The notes below the pieces were generated by a model. It was not told the DNA's origin. It ran no database searches and was given only the letters and a program-made list of their open reading frames with translations. A DNA stretch of 39,124 nucleotides from Comamonadaceae bacterium (GTDB lineage Bacteria; Pseudomonadota; Gammaproteobacteria; Burkholderiales; Burkholderiaceae_C). Position numbers and translations under genes: made by a program. The stretch's first letter is position 1. Every line of letters starts with the position of its first letter. The stretch covers positions 1 to 39,124 of the forward strand of contig JAIXOZ010000097.1 in NCBI GenBank assembly GCA_027486495.1. The letters run 5' to 3'. This document shows, one piece after another, positions 1 to 7,565 of this stretch.

Positions 1-59
1 TCAGCGTGAAGGCCGACCGTCTTGATTGACTTGATTGAAAGCGCTGTGAGTTTGCCCAT
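1..59 (-). CDS. Tyrosine recombinase/integrase, N-terminal fragment cut by the window edge
   Basis: Only the first 19 codons lie inside the window. The minus-strand ATG at 59-57 opens a frame reading MGKLTALSIKSIKTVGLHA, which then runs off the left edge. This resembles the N-terminal arm-DNA-binding (DUF4102-type) segment of P4-like phage and island integrases, where an LTA-x-x-(I/V)-K-S-(I/L)-K stretch precedes an SDG-G/N-GLYL motif that would lie just outside. Integrases of this family insert islands into chromosomal sites, usually tRNA 3' ends. A perfect palindrome sits about 9 bases in front of the start codon. With 19 residues the call is a recognition of pattern, not proof. Confidence 0.5.
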   Translation of the reverse strand, partial: MGKLTALSIKSIKTVGLHA

Positions 60-67
60 GATGTCCG

Positions 68-90
68 TGTATCTTGAAATCCAAGATACA
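68..90. promoter_or_regulatory. Perfect 9-bp palindrome in front of the integrase start
   Basis: TGTATCTTG (68-76) and its exact reverse complement CAAGATACA (82-90) are separated by AAATC. It lies 9 bases upstream of the integrase start codon, where a repressor would cover the ribosome-binding region or promoter. It has no T-run, so it does not look like a terminator. An operator for an island regulator or for the integrase itself is an inference. Confidence 0.4.
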
Positions 91-252
91 TTCTAAGACA
101 CACTAATGAGCAAAACGCTGTAGGATTCGGCTGGACAAACAAAGATTAATGAAATTCGTAAGTCATTGATTTGTATAGGGTAAAACTGATTTATTGGTTG
201 CTATTGAACAGCACTGGACAACATAGTAGAATGACGCCTGCTCCGCCAAAAC
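91..252. other. AT-rich intergenic stretch upstream of the integrase
   Basis: No gene is visible here. The stretch is more AT-rich than its neighbours. It ends with CTCCGCCA at 241-248 directly followed by the terminator at 253-284, which resembles the last bases of a tRNA gene and its terminator, but no TTCGA loop or anticodon arm precedes it. It may hold the integrase promoter and an attachment site. Confidence 0.3.
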
Positions 253-284
253 AAAAAAGCCTGCACAGTGTGCAGGCTTTTTTT
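253..284. terminator. Bidirectional rho-independent terminator
   Basis: The stem GCCTGCAC (259-266) / GTGCAGGC (270-277) with an AGT loop is flanked by six A on the left and seven T on the right, so it can work on both strands. On the minus strand it lies about 70 bases after the stop codon of the binding-protein gene at 355 and would end that transcript. Confidence 0.8.
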
Positions 285-328
285 CGTCTGTCCATTTCAG
301 GTTCAGCACAAAGCCGCCCTTGAAATGA

Positions 329-348
329 GGCCCTCACTGGGGAGGGCC
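329..348 (-). other. Hairpin just after the binding-protein stop codon
   Basis: GGCCCTC (329-335) pairs with GAGGGCC (342-348) across a 6-base loop, a few bases past the stop codon on the minus strand. No T-run follows on the minus strand, so it is more likely an mRNA 3'-end stabilising hairpin than the terminator itself, which lies at 253-284. Confidence 0.4.
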
Positions 349-354
349 AGAAGA

Positions 355-1521
355 TCAGCGAACCACAGCGATCTGTGAACGTTCGCCACCTTTGTAGGTG
401 AACAAGGTCAAAGCGCCGTTCTTGATGTCACCTTTTTCATCGAATGCGATGTCACCAGTCACACCCTTGTATGTGATGCTCTTCAAAGCAGGCAGATACT
501 TGGCGGGGTCGGCTGAACCGGCATTGACCATGGCTGTGGCCATGACTTTGACGGCGTCATAGACGTAAGGTGCATAGACTTGAACGTCGGCGTTGTACTT
601 GGCTTTGAAATCTGCACGGAACTTGTCCATGCCGACTTTCTGTTCGCCTTCCACGCCACCGGCTTCAGCGCAGATGACCGCTTCGTCCTTCATGGCGTCA
701 CCGGCCAACTTGGCCAATTCGGCCGTGCAAATGCCGTCGCCGCCCATGAATTTGGCATTGATGCCCAAGGACTTCATCTGGCGCAACATGGGACCGGCCA
801 CGGCATCCATACCGCCGAAGAACAGGACATCAGGCTTCTTGGCCTTCAGGGTCGTCAAAATGGCGTTGAAGTCAGAGGCTTTGTCGGTGGTGAACTCGTG
901 GCCCACAATCTTGCCGCCTGCCGCTTCGACAGCTTTCTTGAATTCTTCAGCCACGCCTTGGCCGTAAGCGGTACGGTCGTCGATCACGGCAATGTTTTGG
1001 CCCTTGAGGGTTTCAACAGCGTATTTGCCGAGCGTGCCACCCAAATGAACGTCGTCAGCCACCACGCGGAAAGCGCCAGCGTAACCTTGACGTGTGTACT
1101 TGGGGTTGGTGGCCGATGGAGAAATCTGGGGAATGCCCGCACCGTTGTAAAGCTGCGAGGCTGGGATGGTGGTGCCCGAATTCAGGTGGCCGATCACGCC
1201 GTTGACTTTGGCATCGACCAATTTTTGTGCTGCGGCTGTACCTTGCTTGGGATCGGCTGCATCGTCTTCGGCCAGCAATTCAAATTTGGCAGTTTTGTCG
1301 CCAATCTTGAGCCCCGCAGCGTTCAGCTCTTCAATGGCCATTCGTGCACCATTTTCATTGTCCTTGCCCAAGTGAGCAATGGCGCCGCTGACAGGACCCA
1401 CGTGACCGATTTTGACGACCACCTCGGTCGATACGACTTCTTTTTTACCGCAAGCGGCCAACACCACTGCTGCAACAGCAACAGACACCACGGTCAAAGA
1501 ACGTGAACCAGAAAATTTCAT
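355..1521 (-). CDS. Branched-chain amino acid ABC transporter substrate-binding lipoprotein
   Basis: This is a periplasmic ligand-binding protein of the LivJ/LivK (Peripla_BP_6) type, which captures branched-chain amino acids or related amides and delivers them to a LivHMGF permease. I chose the ATG at 1521, preceded by CGGAG at good spacing, giving 388 residues; an upstream in-frame extension of 11 residues lacks support. Residues 1-24 form a lipoprotein signal with lipobox LAAC (Cys24), followed by KIGHVGPVSGAIAHLGKDNE, typical of the family's first strand and ligand loop. No permease or ATPase genes are next to it, so the substrate cannot be deduced from context. It ends 70 bases before a strong terminator. 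Confidence 0.9.
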   Translation of the reverse strand: MKFSGSRSLTVVSVAVAAVVLAACGKKEVVSTEVVVKIGHVGPVSGAIAHLGKDNENGARMAIEELNAAGLKIGDKTAKFELLAEDDAADPKQGTAAAQKLVDAKVNGVIGHLNSGTTIPASQLYNGAGIPQISPSATNPKYTRQGYAGAFRVVADDVHLGGTLGKYAVETLKGQNIAVIDDRTAYGQGVAEEFKKAVEAAGGKIVGHEFTTDKASDFNAILTTLKAKKPDVLFFGGMDAVAGPMLRQMKSLGINAKFMGGDGICTAELAKLAGDAMKDEAVICAEAGGVEGEQKVGMDKFRADFKAKYNADVQVYAPYVYDAVKVMATAMVNAGSADPAKYLPALKSITYKGVTGDIAFDEKGDIKNGALTLFTYKGGERSQIAVVR

Positions 1522-1541
1522 GAGAACTCCGAAGAATAAAT

Positions 1542-1558
1542 TTGCTTCAATCAAGCAA
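1542..1558. promoter_or_regulatory. Inverted repeat in the leader of the binding-protein gene
   Basis: TTGCTT (1542-1547) and AAGCAA (1553-1558) flank CAATC, directly upstream of the ribosome-binding site of the gene starting at 1521. It may be an operator or a small leader hairpin. The surrounding 1522-1633 gap must also contain the promoter, but I could not pick clear -35/-10 boxes. Confidence 0.3.
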
Positions 1559-1633
1559 GCCGTAAAGATACTGCAAAAACACCCTTTTGTGACTCAGGGA
1601 AAACCAAAACTCATATCAATGGGGGGTCACAGC

Positions 1634-1903
1634 TCAAGTATCCAAGTAAGTTCTGGCGCGTTTATCCCACAAACCTTGTAAGGTTCTTTGCACCAAATCG
1701 GATGTCAAGCGTTCAATTTCAGGGCGAAGGTTTTGCACCAGTTCTTCAGACAAGTCCATCAAGGCGCGTTTTTCGGCAGCCCGGGCGTCCAAAGCCAAAG
1801 TCACAGCCTGCGGCACTTGGTCCAAAACCATGTCCTGGGTCAATGTCGGAATCTGATCGGGTGCGCCCGCTTGGCCCACACCGGGAGTTTGAGGATGATT
1901 CAT
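1634..1903 (-). CDS. Conserved small hypothetical protein, translationally coupled to holC
   Basis: I do not recognise a function for this 89-residue protein. The N-terminal half is Gln/Pro-rich and probably unstructured. From about residue 30 it is a charged amphipathic helix region (ARAAEKRALMDLSEELVQNL, then ERLTSDLVQRTLQGLWDKRA), which suggests a helical partner-binding protein. Its ATG (1903-1901) overlaps the holC stop in an ATGA arrangement, so it is probably translated by coupling as the last gene of pepA-holC. A role linked to the clamp loader or to HolC is only a guess from position. Confidence 0.7.
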   Translation of the reverse strand: MNHPQTPGVGQAGAPDQIPTLTQDMVLDQVPQAVTLALDARAAEKRALMDLSEELVQNLRPEIERLTSDLVQRTLQGLWDKRARTYLDT

Positions 1904-2334
1904 GTATCAGCCGCTTTGGACAAATCGTGTTGTTGGAGTTCGTAACCTAGGCTTTTGTAATGTTTCCAGCGCACTCGGGCTTGGGCGCGGCCATGGTCAT
2001 CGCTGGAAACAATCTCAATCAGACGGGCAAAACGCTCGAAACCCTCGGGCACTTCGTCGCCCAGGTTCAGCAACACCTCGTCAATGCCCCAGGCGTGCGG
2101 GTCAGGCCCCAGCGCCACGGGCGATGCTCGCTTCACTTCAGGAGGGTCCTGCATCGTGCAATGCGCTAAAAAAGACACATCCTGAAAGCGCCACAACTCG
2201 GCATCAAGTTGCTTGAGTGTGGCAGGACCTCCCACCACTGCGATACGCAAATTTTGTGCACGCGCCTTACGCAGCAGGCGGCAAGTGTGCAGCAATCGCT
2301 CGCTGGTGTTGAAGTGAAATTCGATGCGGGTCAT
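1900..2334 (-). CDS. holC: DNA polymerase III subunit chi
   Basis: HolC is the clamp-loader subunit that links the polymerase III holoenzyme to single-strand binding protein. From the ATG at 2334 the protein is 144 residues, close to the roughly 147 of E. coli. It starts MTRIEFHFNTSERLLHTCRL with the family's typical first strand and helix, and has CRLLRKARAQNLRIAV and, near the end, a WKHYKSLGYELQQHD segment. An in-frame extension to 2463 would add a Lys/Pro-rich stretch lying inside pepA and is rejected. There is no clear Shine-Dalgarno before 2334; pepA stops 31 bases upstream. It overlaps the next gene by ATGA. Confidence 0.88.
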   Translation of the reverse strand: MTRIEFHFNTSERLLHTCRLLRKARAQNLRIAVVGGPATLKQLDAELWRFQDVSFLAHCTMQDPPEVKRASPVALGPDPHAWGIDEVLLNLGDEVPEGFERFARLIEIVSSDDHGRAQARVRWKHYKSLGYELQQHDLSKAADT

Positions 2335-2365
2335 CGGCAAGGAGGGATTGGGGCTGCCAAATAGC

Positions 2366-3934
2366 TCACGACTTGCCTGGTGTGCGGGCCTTGGATTTGT
2401 CCTTGACGATCGCTTTGCCTGAGGTTTTGGCTTTGGATTTATCTTCGTCTTTTGGTTTGCCATCGGCTTGCATGGCCGACGGCGCTGCCGACAAGCTCAG
2501 CAAATACTGCAGCAACAAGCCCACAGGGCGACCTGTGGACCCTTTGGCCGCGCCACTGCGCCAAGCGGTGCCCGCGATGTCCAGGTGCGCCCAAGCAAAG
2601 CTCTTGGTAAAGCGCTGCAAAAACTTAGCCGCAGTGACCGAACCTGCGGCCCTGCCGGCCACGTTGGCCACATCGGCAAAGCGGGACTTCAGGCCCTCAG
2701 CATAATCGTCATCCAATGGCATGCGCCAACAGGTGTCACCGGAGGTCTCACCGGCTTGCTGCAGTTGAATGGCCAGCGTGTCGTCGCTCGAAAAAAGCCC
2801 CGTGCGAACCGCGCCCAGTGCGATCACGCAAGCACCGGTCAAAGTGGCAATGTCGATCACGGCGCGTGGCTTGAAACGCTCGGCATAGGTCAGTGCATCA
2901 CACAGCACCAGACGGCCCTCTGCGTCGGTGTTCAAAATTTCAATGGTTTGCCCGCTCATGCTGGTCACCACATCGCCCGGCTTCACGGCCAGGCCATCGG
3001 GCATGTTTTCAGTGGCTGGGATCAGCCCAACCACATTGATGTGGGGCTTGAGCTCAGACAGCGCCTTGAACACGCCCAACACAGAGGCCGCGCCGCCCAT
3101 GTCGTATTTCATTTCGTCCATCTCGGGGGCAGGCTTGAGGGAGATTCCCCCCGTGTCAAAAGTGATGCCCTTGCCCACCAACACCACCGGGGCCTGCGAG
3201 GCTGCAGCGCCGTTGTAGCGCATGACGATGAAGCGCAAAGGCTCGGCTGCTCCCTGGGCCACTGCCATGAACGCGCCCATGCCCAACTTGGCGACCTCTT
3301 TGGGACCCAGCACCTCACACTTGAAAGCGCGGCCCGAAGCAATCGTTTTGGCAGTTTCGGCCAGGTGCGTGGGCGTAGCGTGGTTAGCTGGTCGGTTGGC
3401 CCATTCCTTGGCCAACTCGACCCCGGCCACCAAGGCCTGAGCGTGCACCACTGCCAGTCGAAGCTCGGCGCTGTCGTGCGTGGTGCTGACTTGCACGTGC
3501 TTGAGGGTGCGGGCCTTGGGCTTGCTCAGGGTGGTGGTGTAGGTGTAGCTGGCATCGGCCAGGCTACTGAGTGCCATTTGCAGCCCCTGCGCCGTAGCTT
3601 CACCCAACACATGCACACCCAGACGCTTGATTTTGCTGGCCTTGAGTGCGCCCCAAGCGGCCTGCATCGCGCTGCGGATCTGCCCGGGAAGATTGTCCGC
3701 GCTGCAGGCCACCACGACGTGACGCGTTGCCATGCCGGGTTGGCTGTACAAAGACAGGACTGCCCCGGCTTTGAGTTCAAAGTCGCCATGAGCAATAGCC
3801 TGAGCGACCAAGCGGGTGACCGGCTCGACGGCTTTGGCATCGGGCTGAACAAGACTGGGCCACAGCACGACCAAAGCGTCCACCGAAGCGGTCATGGCGT
3901 GGGAGAGGGAGAGCTTTTGAAATTCGAAGTTCAT
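2366..3934 (-). CDS. pepA: Leucyl aminopeptidase (M17 family)
   Basis: PepA is a hexameric cytosolic two-metal aminopeptidase that removes N-terminal residues from peptides. The M17 signature NTDAEGRL is at residues 335-342, and the metal/catalytic segment VGKGITFDTGG at about 253-263 supplies Lys255 and Asp260, with KYDMGGAA following at about 276. The 522 residues exceed the usual ~500 because of a charged tail after about residue 490 (repeated Lys-Asp-Lys-Ser-Lys blocks) that is not part of the fold. The start at 3934 is 24 bases from the divergent lptF start, an arrangement shared by many betaproteobacteria. It heads pepA-holC-small gene. Confidence 0.95.
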   Translation of the reverse strand: MNFEFQKLSLSHAMTASVDALVVLWPSLVQPDAKAVEPVTRLVAQAIAHGDFELKAGAVLSLYSQPGMATRHVVVACSADNLPGQIRSAMQAAWGALKASKIKRLGVHVLGEATAQGLQMALSSLADASYTYTTTLSKPKARTLKHVQVSTTHDSAELRLAVVHAQALVAGVELAKEWANRPANHATPTHLAETAKTIASGRAFKCEVLGPKEVAKLGMGAFMAVAQGAAEPLRFIVMRYNGAAASQAPVVLVGKGITFDTGGISLKPAPEMDEMKYDMGGAASVLGVFKALSELKPHINVVGLIPATENMPDGLAVKPGDVVTSMSGQTIEILNTDAEGRLVLCDALTYAERFKPRAVIDIATLTGACVIALGAVRTGLFSSDDTLAIQLQQAGETSGDTCWRMPLDDDYAEGLKSRFADVANVAGRAAGSVTAAKFLQRFTKSFAWAHLDIAGTAWRSGAAKGSTGRPVGLLLQYLLSLSAAPSAMQADGKPKDEDKSKAKTSGKAIVKDKSKARTPGKS

Positions 3935-3958
3935 AATTCGGGTTTTCCTGTTTCGCCA

Positions 3959-5068
3959 ATGTTATTCCATTCCTCATTACGCAAAGACCTGGCCCGCAAT
4001 TTTGGCGCCACGCTGGTCATTTTGGTGACCATCGTGATGACCATCATCCTGATCCGCACCCTGGGTCAGGCCAGCCGGGGCAGCGTGAACCCGTCCGAAG
4101 TGATGCTGGTCATGGGTTTCAGCGTGCTGGGACAGATGACCACCATCATCACTTTGAGCCTGTTCATCGCCTGTGTGGCCACTTTATCGCGCATGTATGG
4201 CGAAAGTGAAATGGTCATCTGGTTTGCCAGCGGCCAAGGCTTGGGGCAGTTTGTCCAACCCTTGTTTCGCTTTGCCTGGCCCATCTTGCTGGTCATTGCC
4301 CTGTTATCCTTGTTCGTCTGGCCCTGGAGCCACCAGCAAACCCAAGAGCTGCGCCAACGTTTTGAAAAACGCAACGATGTCGAGCGCATCGCGCCTGGCC
4401 AGTTCCAAGAATCGGCTGGCGGCAACCGGGTGTTCTTCATTGACAAGGACAGCCCTGGCGAACGCACGGGCAACAACGTATTTGTCTCCAGCCGTGACGG
4501 CCAACTCGAAAGTGTGACCACCGCCTCGCGCGGGCGGGTCGAGTTTGTGGGCACCGACCGGTTCCTTTTTCTCGAAAATGGCCAGCAATGGCTCACCGAC
4601 CTCGCCACAGGCGAAACCCGGCTGACCCAGTTTGACCGCTATCAACTGCTGATCGATGCCAATTACGTGCCACCCAGCTCGGTACGCAACAGCCGCCAAA
4701 GCACCACCTGGCAACTGATTCAACAGCCCACGCCGGCCAACCGGGCCGAACTGGCCTGGCGCATCGGCTTGCTGTTCACCGCCATCAACATGGTCCTGCT
4801 GGCCTTGGCGTTGTCAGCGGTCAACCCCCGAGTGGGCCGCAGTTACCACCTGGGCTTGGCGCTGTTTGTGTTCGTGGCCTATTACAACTTGCTCACGGTG
4901 GGGCAAAACTGGATCGGTGCAGGCCACATCGGTGCCCTGCCGTATATGGTGCTGCTGCATGGCGGCATATTGGCCGTGGCCCTGGTGTGGCTGGGACTGC
5001 GCCACATGAACTGGAGCTGGCGGCACCTGATCCCGGCCGTTCGCCCACTTCAGGAGGCCAAGCCATGA
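3959..5068 (+). CDS. lptF: LPS export ABC transporter permease LptF
   Basis: LptF is one of the two inner-membrane subunits of LptB2FG, which extracts lipopolysaccharide from the inner membrane and passes it to LptC/LptA. I start it at the ATG 3959 (MLFHSSLRKDLARNFGATLV), giving 369 residues against about 366 in E. coli; the open frame far upstream is the antisense of pepA. Helices are visible at about residues 16-36, 55-80 and 95-120, then a periplasmic beta-jellyroll domain (about 130-260), then three C-terminal helices. The FEKRNDVERIAPGQF segment opens the jellyroll. It overlaps lptG by ATGA. Confidence 0.95.
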   Translation: MLFHSSLRKDLARNFGATLVILVTIVMTIILIRTLGQASRGSVNPSEVMLVMGFSVLGQMTTIITLSLFIACVATLSRMYGESEMVIWFASGQGLGQFVQPLFRFAWPILLVIALLSLFVWPWSHQQTQELRQRFEKRNDVERIAPGQFQESAGGNRVFFIDKDSPGERTGNNVFVSSRDGQLESVTTASRGRVEFVGTDRFLFLENGQQWLTDLATGETRLTQFDRYQLLIDANYVPPSSVRNSRQSTTWQLIQQPTPANRAELAWRIGLLFTAINMVLLALALSAVNPRVGRSYHLGLALFVFVAYYNLLTVGQNWIGAGHIGALPYMVLLHGGILAVALVWLGLRHMNWSWRHLIPAVRPLQEAKP

Positions 5069-6171
5069 AAACCGTGCGCCAGCTGCTTTACGGAGAAATC
5101 ATCCGCGCCGTGGTCTTTGTGGCTCTGGGCTTTTTGGCCTTGTTTTTGTTTTTTGACCTGGTCGACGAGCTGCAGGCCCTGGCGCGACATGGTGCTCAGG
5201 GCTACCAGTTGCAACACGGCCTGCTCTTCATCGCGCTCAAAACCCCTGACCACATGTACGAGCTGCTGCCCATCTCGGTGCTCATTGGCAGCATCTTTGT
5301 CATGGCGCGCCTGGCCCAAAGCTCTGAATTCACCATCTTGCGCACAGGAGGTCTGGAGCCCTGGATGGCACTGTCCTCACTGCTCAAACTGGGTCTGTTC
5401 TTTGTGACCATCACCTTCTTTTTGGGTGACTACGCTGCGCCTTGGGCTGAGCGGCAAGCCCAGCAACTCAAAGCCCCCTTTTTAGGGCAATTGACGACTG
5501 GCCAAACCGGGGCATGGCTGCGCGAAAAGCAAGGCAATCAGCAATACGCGGTGAATGTTCGAAGCTTTGACGGCGTTCGCCAAATGCAGGATGTTCGCAT
5601 CCACGCCTTCAACGAGAAAGGCCAATTGCTGAGCATCACCACCGCCCGCCAGGCCCAGATTGAGACGGGACTGTGGCAGCTCAGTGAGGTGGAAGAGAAA
5701 TCCATCCTTTTGCCCAGTGCCGCAAACCCGGCCCAATTCAGCGCCATCAAGTTGAAGACCAAAGCCTGGCCCACCGGCATCAGCACCGACATGGTGGCTG
5801 CGGCTTTGCTCAGCCCCGATCGCATGAGTACCTGGGAACTGTTTGGCTACATGCGCCACCTGTCCGCCAACAACCAAAACGCCCAGCGCTACGAAATCGA
5901 GTTCTGGCGCAAAGTGTTTTACCCCTTGAGCTGCCTGGTCATGTTGGTGCTGGCCTTGCCTTTTGCCTATTTGCATTTCCGATCGGGACAAATCGCCGGA
6001 CACGTTTTTGCAGGCGTGCTCGCAGGCATCAGTTTTTCGCTGCTCAACAATGTGTTCAGTTTCATTGGCAACCTGCAAAACTGGCAGCCCCTGCTGACCT
6101 CTGCCGCACCTGCGCTCATTTACAGCGCTGTCTCTTTGGCGGCCTTTTGGTGGATGGTTTTAAGACGGTGA
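5065..6171 (+). CDS. lptG: LPS export ABC transporter permease LptG
   Basis: This is the second permease subunit of the LPS extractor LptB2FG. The ATG at 5065 overlaps the lptF stop and is preceded by a strong CAGGAGG at 5051, giving 368 residues. It begins with a helix (residues ~12-35), has helices near 60-80 and 95-120, a periplasmic domain at about 125-265, and three C-terminal helices with FWRKVFYPLSCLVMLVLALP, which is typical of LptG. Co-translation with lptF fits their one-to-one assembly. The ATPase gene lptB is not in the window. Confidence 0.95.
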   Translation: MKTVRQLLYGEIIRAVVFVALGFLALFLFFDLVDELQALARHGAQGYQLQHGLLFIALKTPDHMYELLPISVLIGSIFVMARLAQSSEFTILRTGGLEPWMALSSLLKLGLFFVTITFFLGDYAAPWAERQAQQLKAPFLGQLTTGQTGAWLREKQGNQQYAVNVRSFDGVRQMQDVRIHAFNEKGQLLSITTARQAQIETGLWQLSEVEEKSILLPSAANPAQFSAIKLKTKAWPTGISTDMVAAALLSPDRMSTWELFGYMRHLSANNQNAQRYEIEFWRKVFYPLSCLVMLVLALPFAYLHFRSGQIAGHVFAGVLAGISFSLLNNVFSFIGNLQNWQPLLTSAAPALIYSAVSLAAFWWMVLRR

Positions 6172-6179
6172 CAAATCCC

Positions 6180-6563
6180 ATGACTGAAAAAACCGGCGTG
6201 ATTCTTTTTGCTCACGGCTCACGCGACCCGCTTTGGCGTTTGCCCATCGACGCCGTGGCCCAGCGCATGCGGGTACAACAACCCGGACTGCCCGTAGCCG
6301 TGGCCTTTTTGGAGCTGACCGAACCGGACCTGCCCAGCACCGTGGAAGCATTGATGAAACAAGACGTGGCCCGTGTGCGCATCGTGCCCATGTTTTTGGG
6401 CGTCGGCCGACACGCTCGGGAAGACCTGCCCGAGCTGGTGCTCGGCCTGACCCAAGCCTACCCACAAATGTCGTTCGAACTCATGCCCGCCATTGGCGAA
6501 CACCCCGCCATGACCGCCCTCATGGCCGACATCGCCGCCGGATCCATCCAAACAGACATATAA
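6180..6563 (+). CDS. cbiX: Short CbiX-type sirohydrochlorin chelatase
   Basis: CbiX/SirB proteins insert a divalent metal into sirohydrochlorin, with iron for siroheme or cobalt for cobalamin. The 127-residue protein carries the first active-site histidine in LFAHGSRDP near residue 11 and a second in LGVGRHAREDLPEL near residue 78. Its length is that of the short single-domain form, which works as a homodimer, rather than the ~260-residue two-domain form. It starts 8 bases after lptG and is followed by cysB, so siroheme for sulfite/nitrite reductase is the likelier product than cobalamin. That last step is inference. Confidence 0.85.
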   Translation: MTEKTGVILFAHGSRDPLWRLPIDAVAQRMRVQQPGLPVAVAFLELTEPDLPSTVEALMKQDVARVRIVPMFLGVGRHAREDLPELVLGLTQAYPQMSFELMPAIGEHPAMTALMADIAAGSIQTDI

Positions 6564-6598
6564 AGCATAATACAGCTCATCTATATAACGATAAGCGT

Positions 6599-7540
6599 AT
6601 GAACCTACACCAATTTCGCTTTGTTCAAGAAGCTGCCCGCCGAAACCTCAACCTGACCGAAACCGCCAAAGCCCTGCACACATCGCAGCCCGGCGTCTCC
6701 AAGGCCATCATCGAGTTGGAAGAAGAGCTGGGCATTGAGATTTTTGCCCGCCACGGAAAGCGCCTCAAACGCATCACCGAGCCAGGCCAACATGTGCTGC
6801 ACAGCATCGAGCTCATCCTGCGCGAAGTGAGCAACCTGAAAAAAATCGGTGAGCAATACAGCGCACAAGACAGCGGCACCTTGTCGATCGCCACCACCCA
6901 CACTCAGGCCCGTTATGTGCTGCCCGTGCCCGTGGCCAAACTGCGCGACAAATACCCCAAGGTCAACATCAGCCTGCACCAGGGTGCCCCCGACCAGGTG
7001 GCCAAAATGTTGCTCGATGACACGGCTGAAATCGGCATCGCCACAGAATCCTTGGCGGCTTACGAAGACTTGGTGACTCTGCCCTGCTACGAATGGCAAC
7101 ACGTCTTGGTGTTGCCACTGGATCACCCACTGGCCAGCAAAAATCACCTCTCGCTCGAAGACATCGCCAGCGAACCGCTCATCACTTACCACCCCTCGTT
7201 CACAGGTCGCAGCCGAATTGACCAAGCCTTTGCGGCCAAAAAAATCACCCCACGCATTGCCCTCGAAGCCATCGACTCCGACGTCATCAAAACCTATGTG
7301 CGACTGGGCTTGGGCATCGGCATCGTGGCCGAGATGGCGGTCAAGGACGACCCAGTCAAAGACCTGGCCGTGCGTCCCCTGGGCCAGCTGCTGGGCATGA
7401 ACGTGGCCCGTGTGGCCTTCAAGCGCGGCGCTTATTTGCGCCAGTTTGTCTACCAGTTTGCCGAGCTGTTGAGCGATCGCCTGACTGCTCCGCTGATTAC
7501 CCGTGCCATGACCGGCCACTTCACCGATTACGAACTCTGA
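6599..7540 (+). CDS. cysB: LysR-type regulator CysB
   Basis: CysB activates sulfate uptake and cysteine biosynthesis genes in response to acetylserine. The start MNLHQFRFVQEAARRNLNLT, the helix-turn-helix (about 18-40, LTETAKALHTSQPGVSKAI) and HGKRLKRITEPG are characteristic of CysB/Cbl. The length of 313 residues matches the family (about 324 in E. coli). The long in-frame extension to 6233 overlaps cbiX and is rejected. The 35-base leader is AT-rich and could carry its own promoter. Placement after a siroheme-type chelatase and before a methionine-type aminotransferase makes a small sulfur neighbourhood. Confidence 0.9.
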   Translation: MNLHQFRFVQEAARRNLNLTETAKALHTSQPGVSKAIIELEEELGIEIFARHGKRLKRITEPGQHVLHSIELILREVSNLKKIGEQYSAQDSGTLSIATTHTQARYVLPVPVAKLRDKYPKVNISLHQGAPDQVAKMLLDDTAEIGIATESLAAYEDLVTLPCYEWQHVLVLPLDHPLASKNHLSLEDIASEPLITYHPSFTGRSRIDQAFAAKKITPRIALEAIDSDVIKTYVRLGLGIGIVAEMAVKDDPVKDLAVRPLGQLLGMNVARVAFKRGAYLRQFVYQFAELLSDRLTAPLITRAMTGHFTDYEL

Positions 7541-7565
7541 AACTTGCCTATTTATTCCTTTTTTC

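Noticed and set aside
233..248. tRNA or tmRNA 3' end at CTCCGCCA
   Set aside because: No T-arm with TTCGA loop precedes it, so it is not listed as an RNA gene; kept only as a possible attachment site in the findings.
580..1506. 308-codon plus-strand frame
   Set aside because: Antisense of the binding-protein gene, which has a complete lipoprotein signal and family motifs.
2468..3958. Long plus-strand open frame in front of lptF
   Set aside because: It is the antisense of pepA, His/Gly-rich without motif, and LptF begins exactly at 3959 with the family N-terminus.
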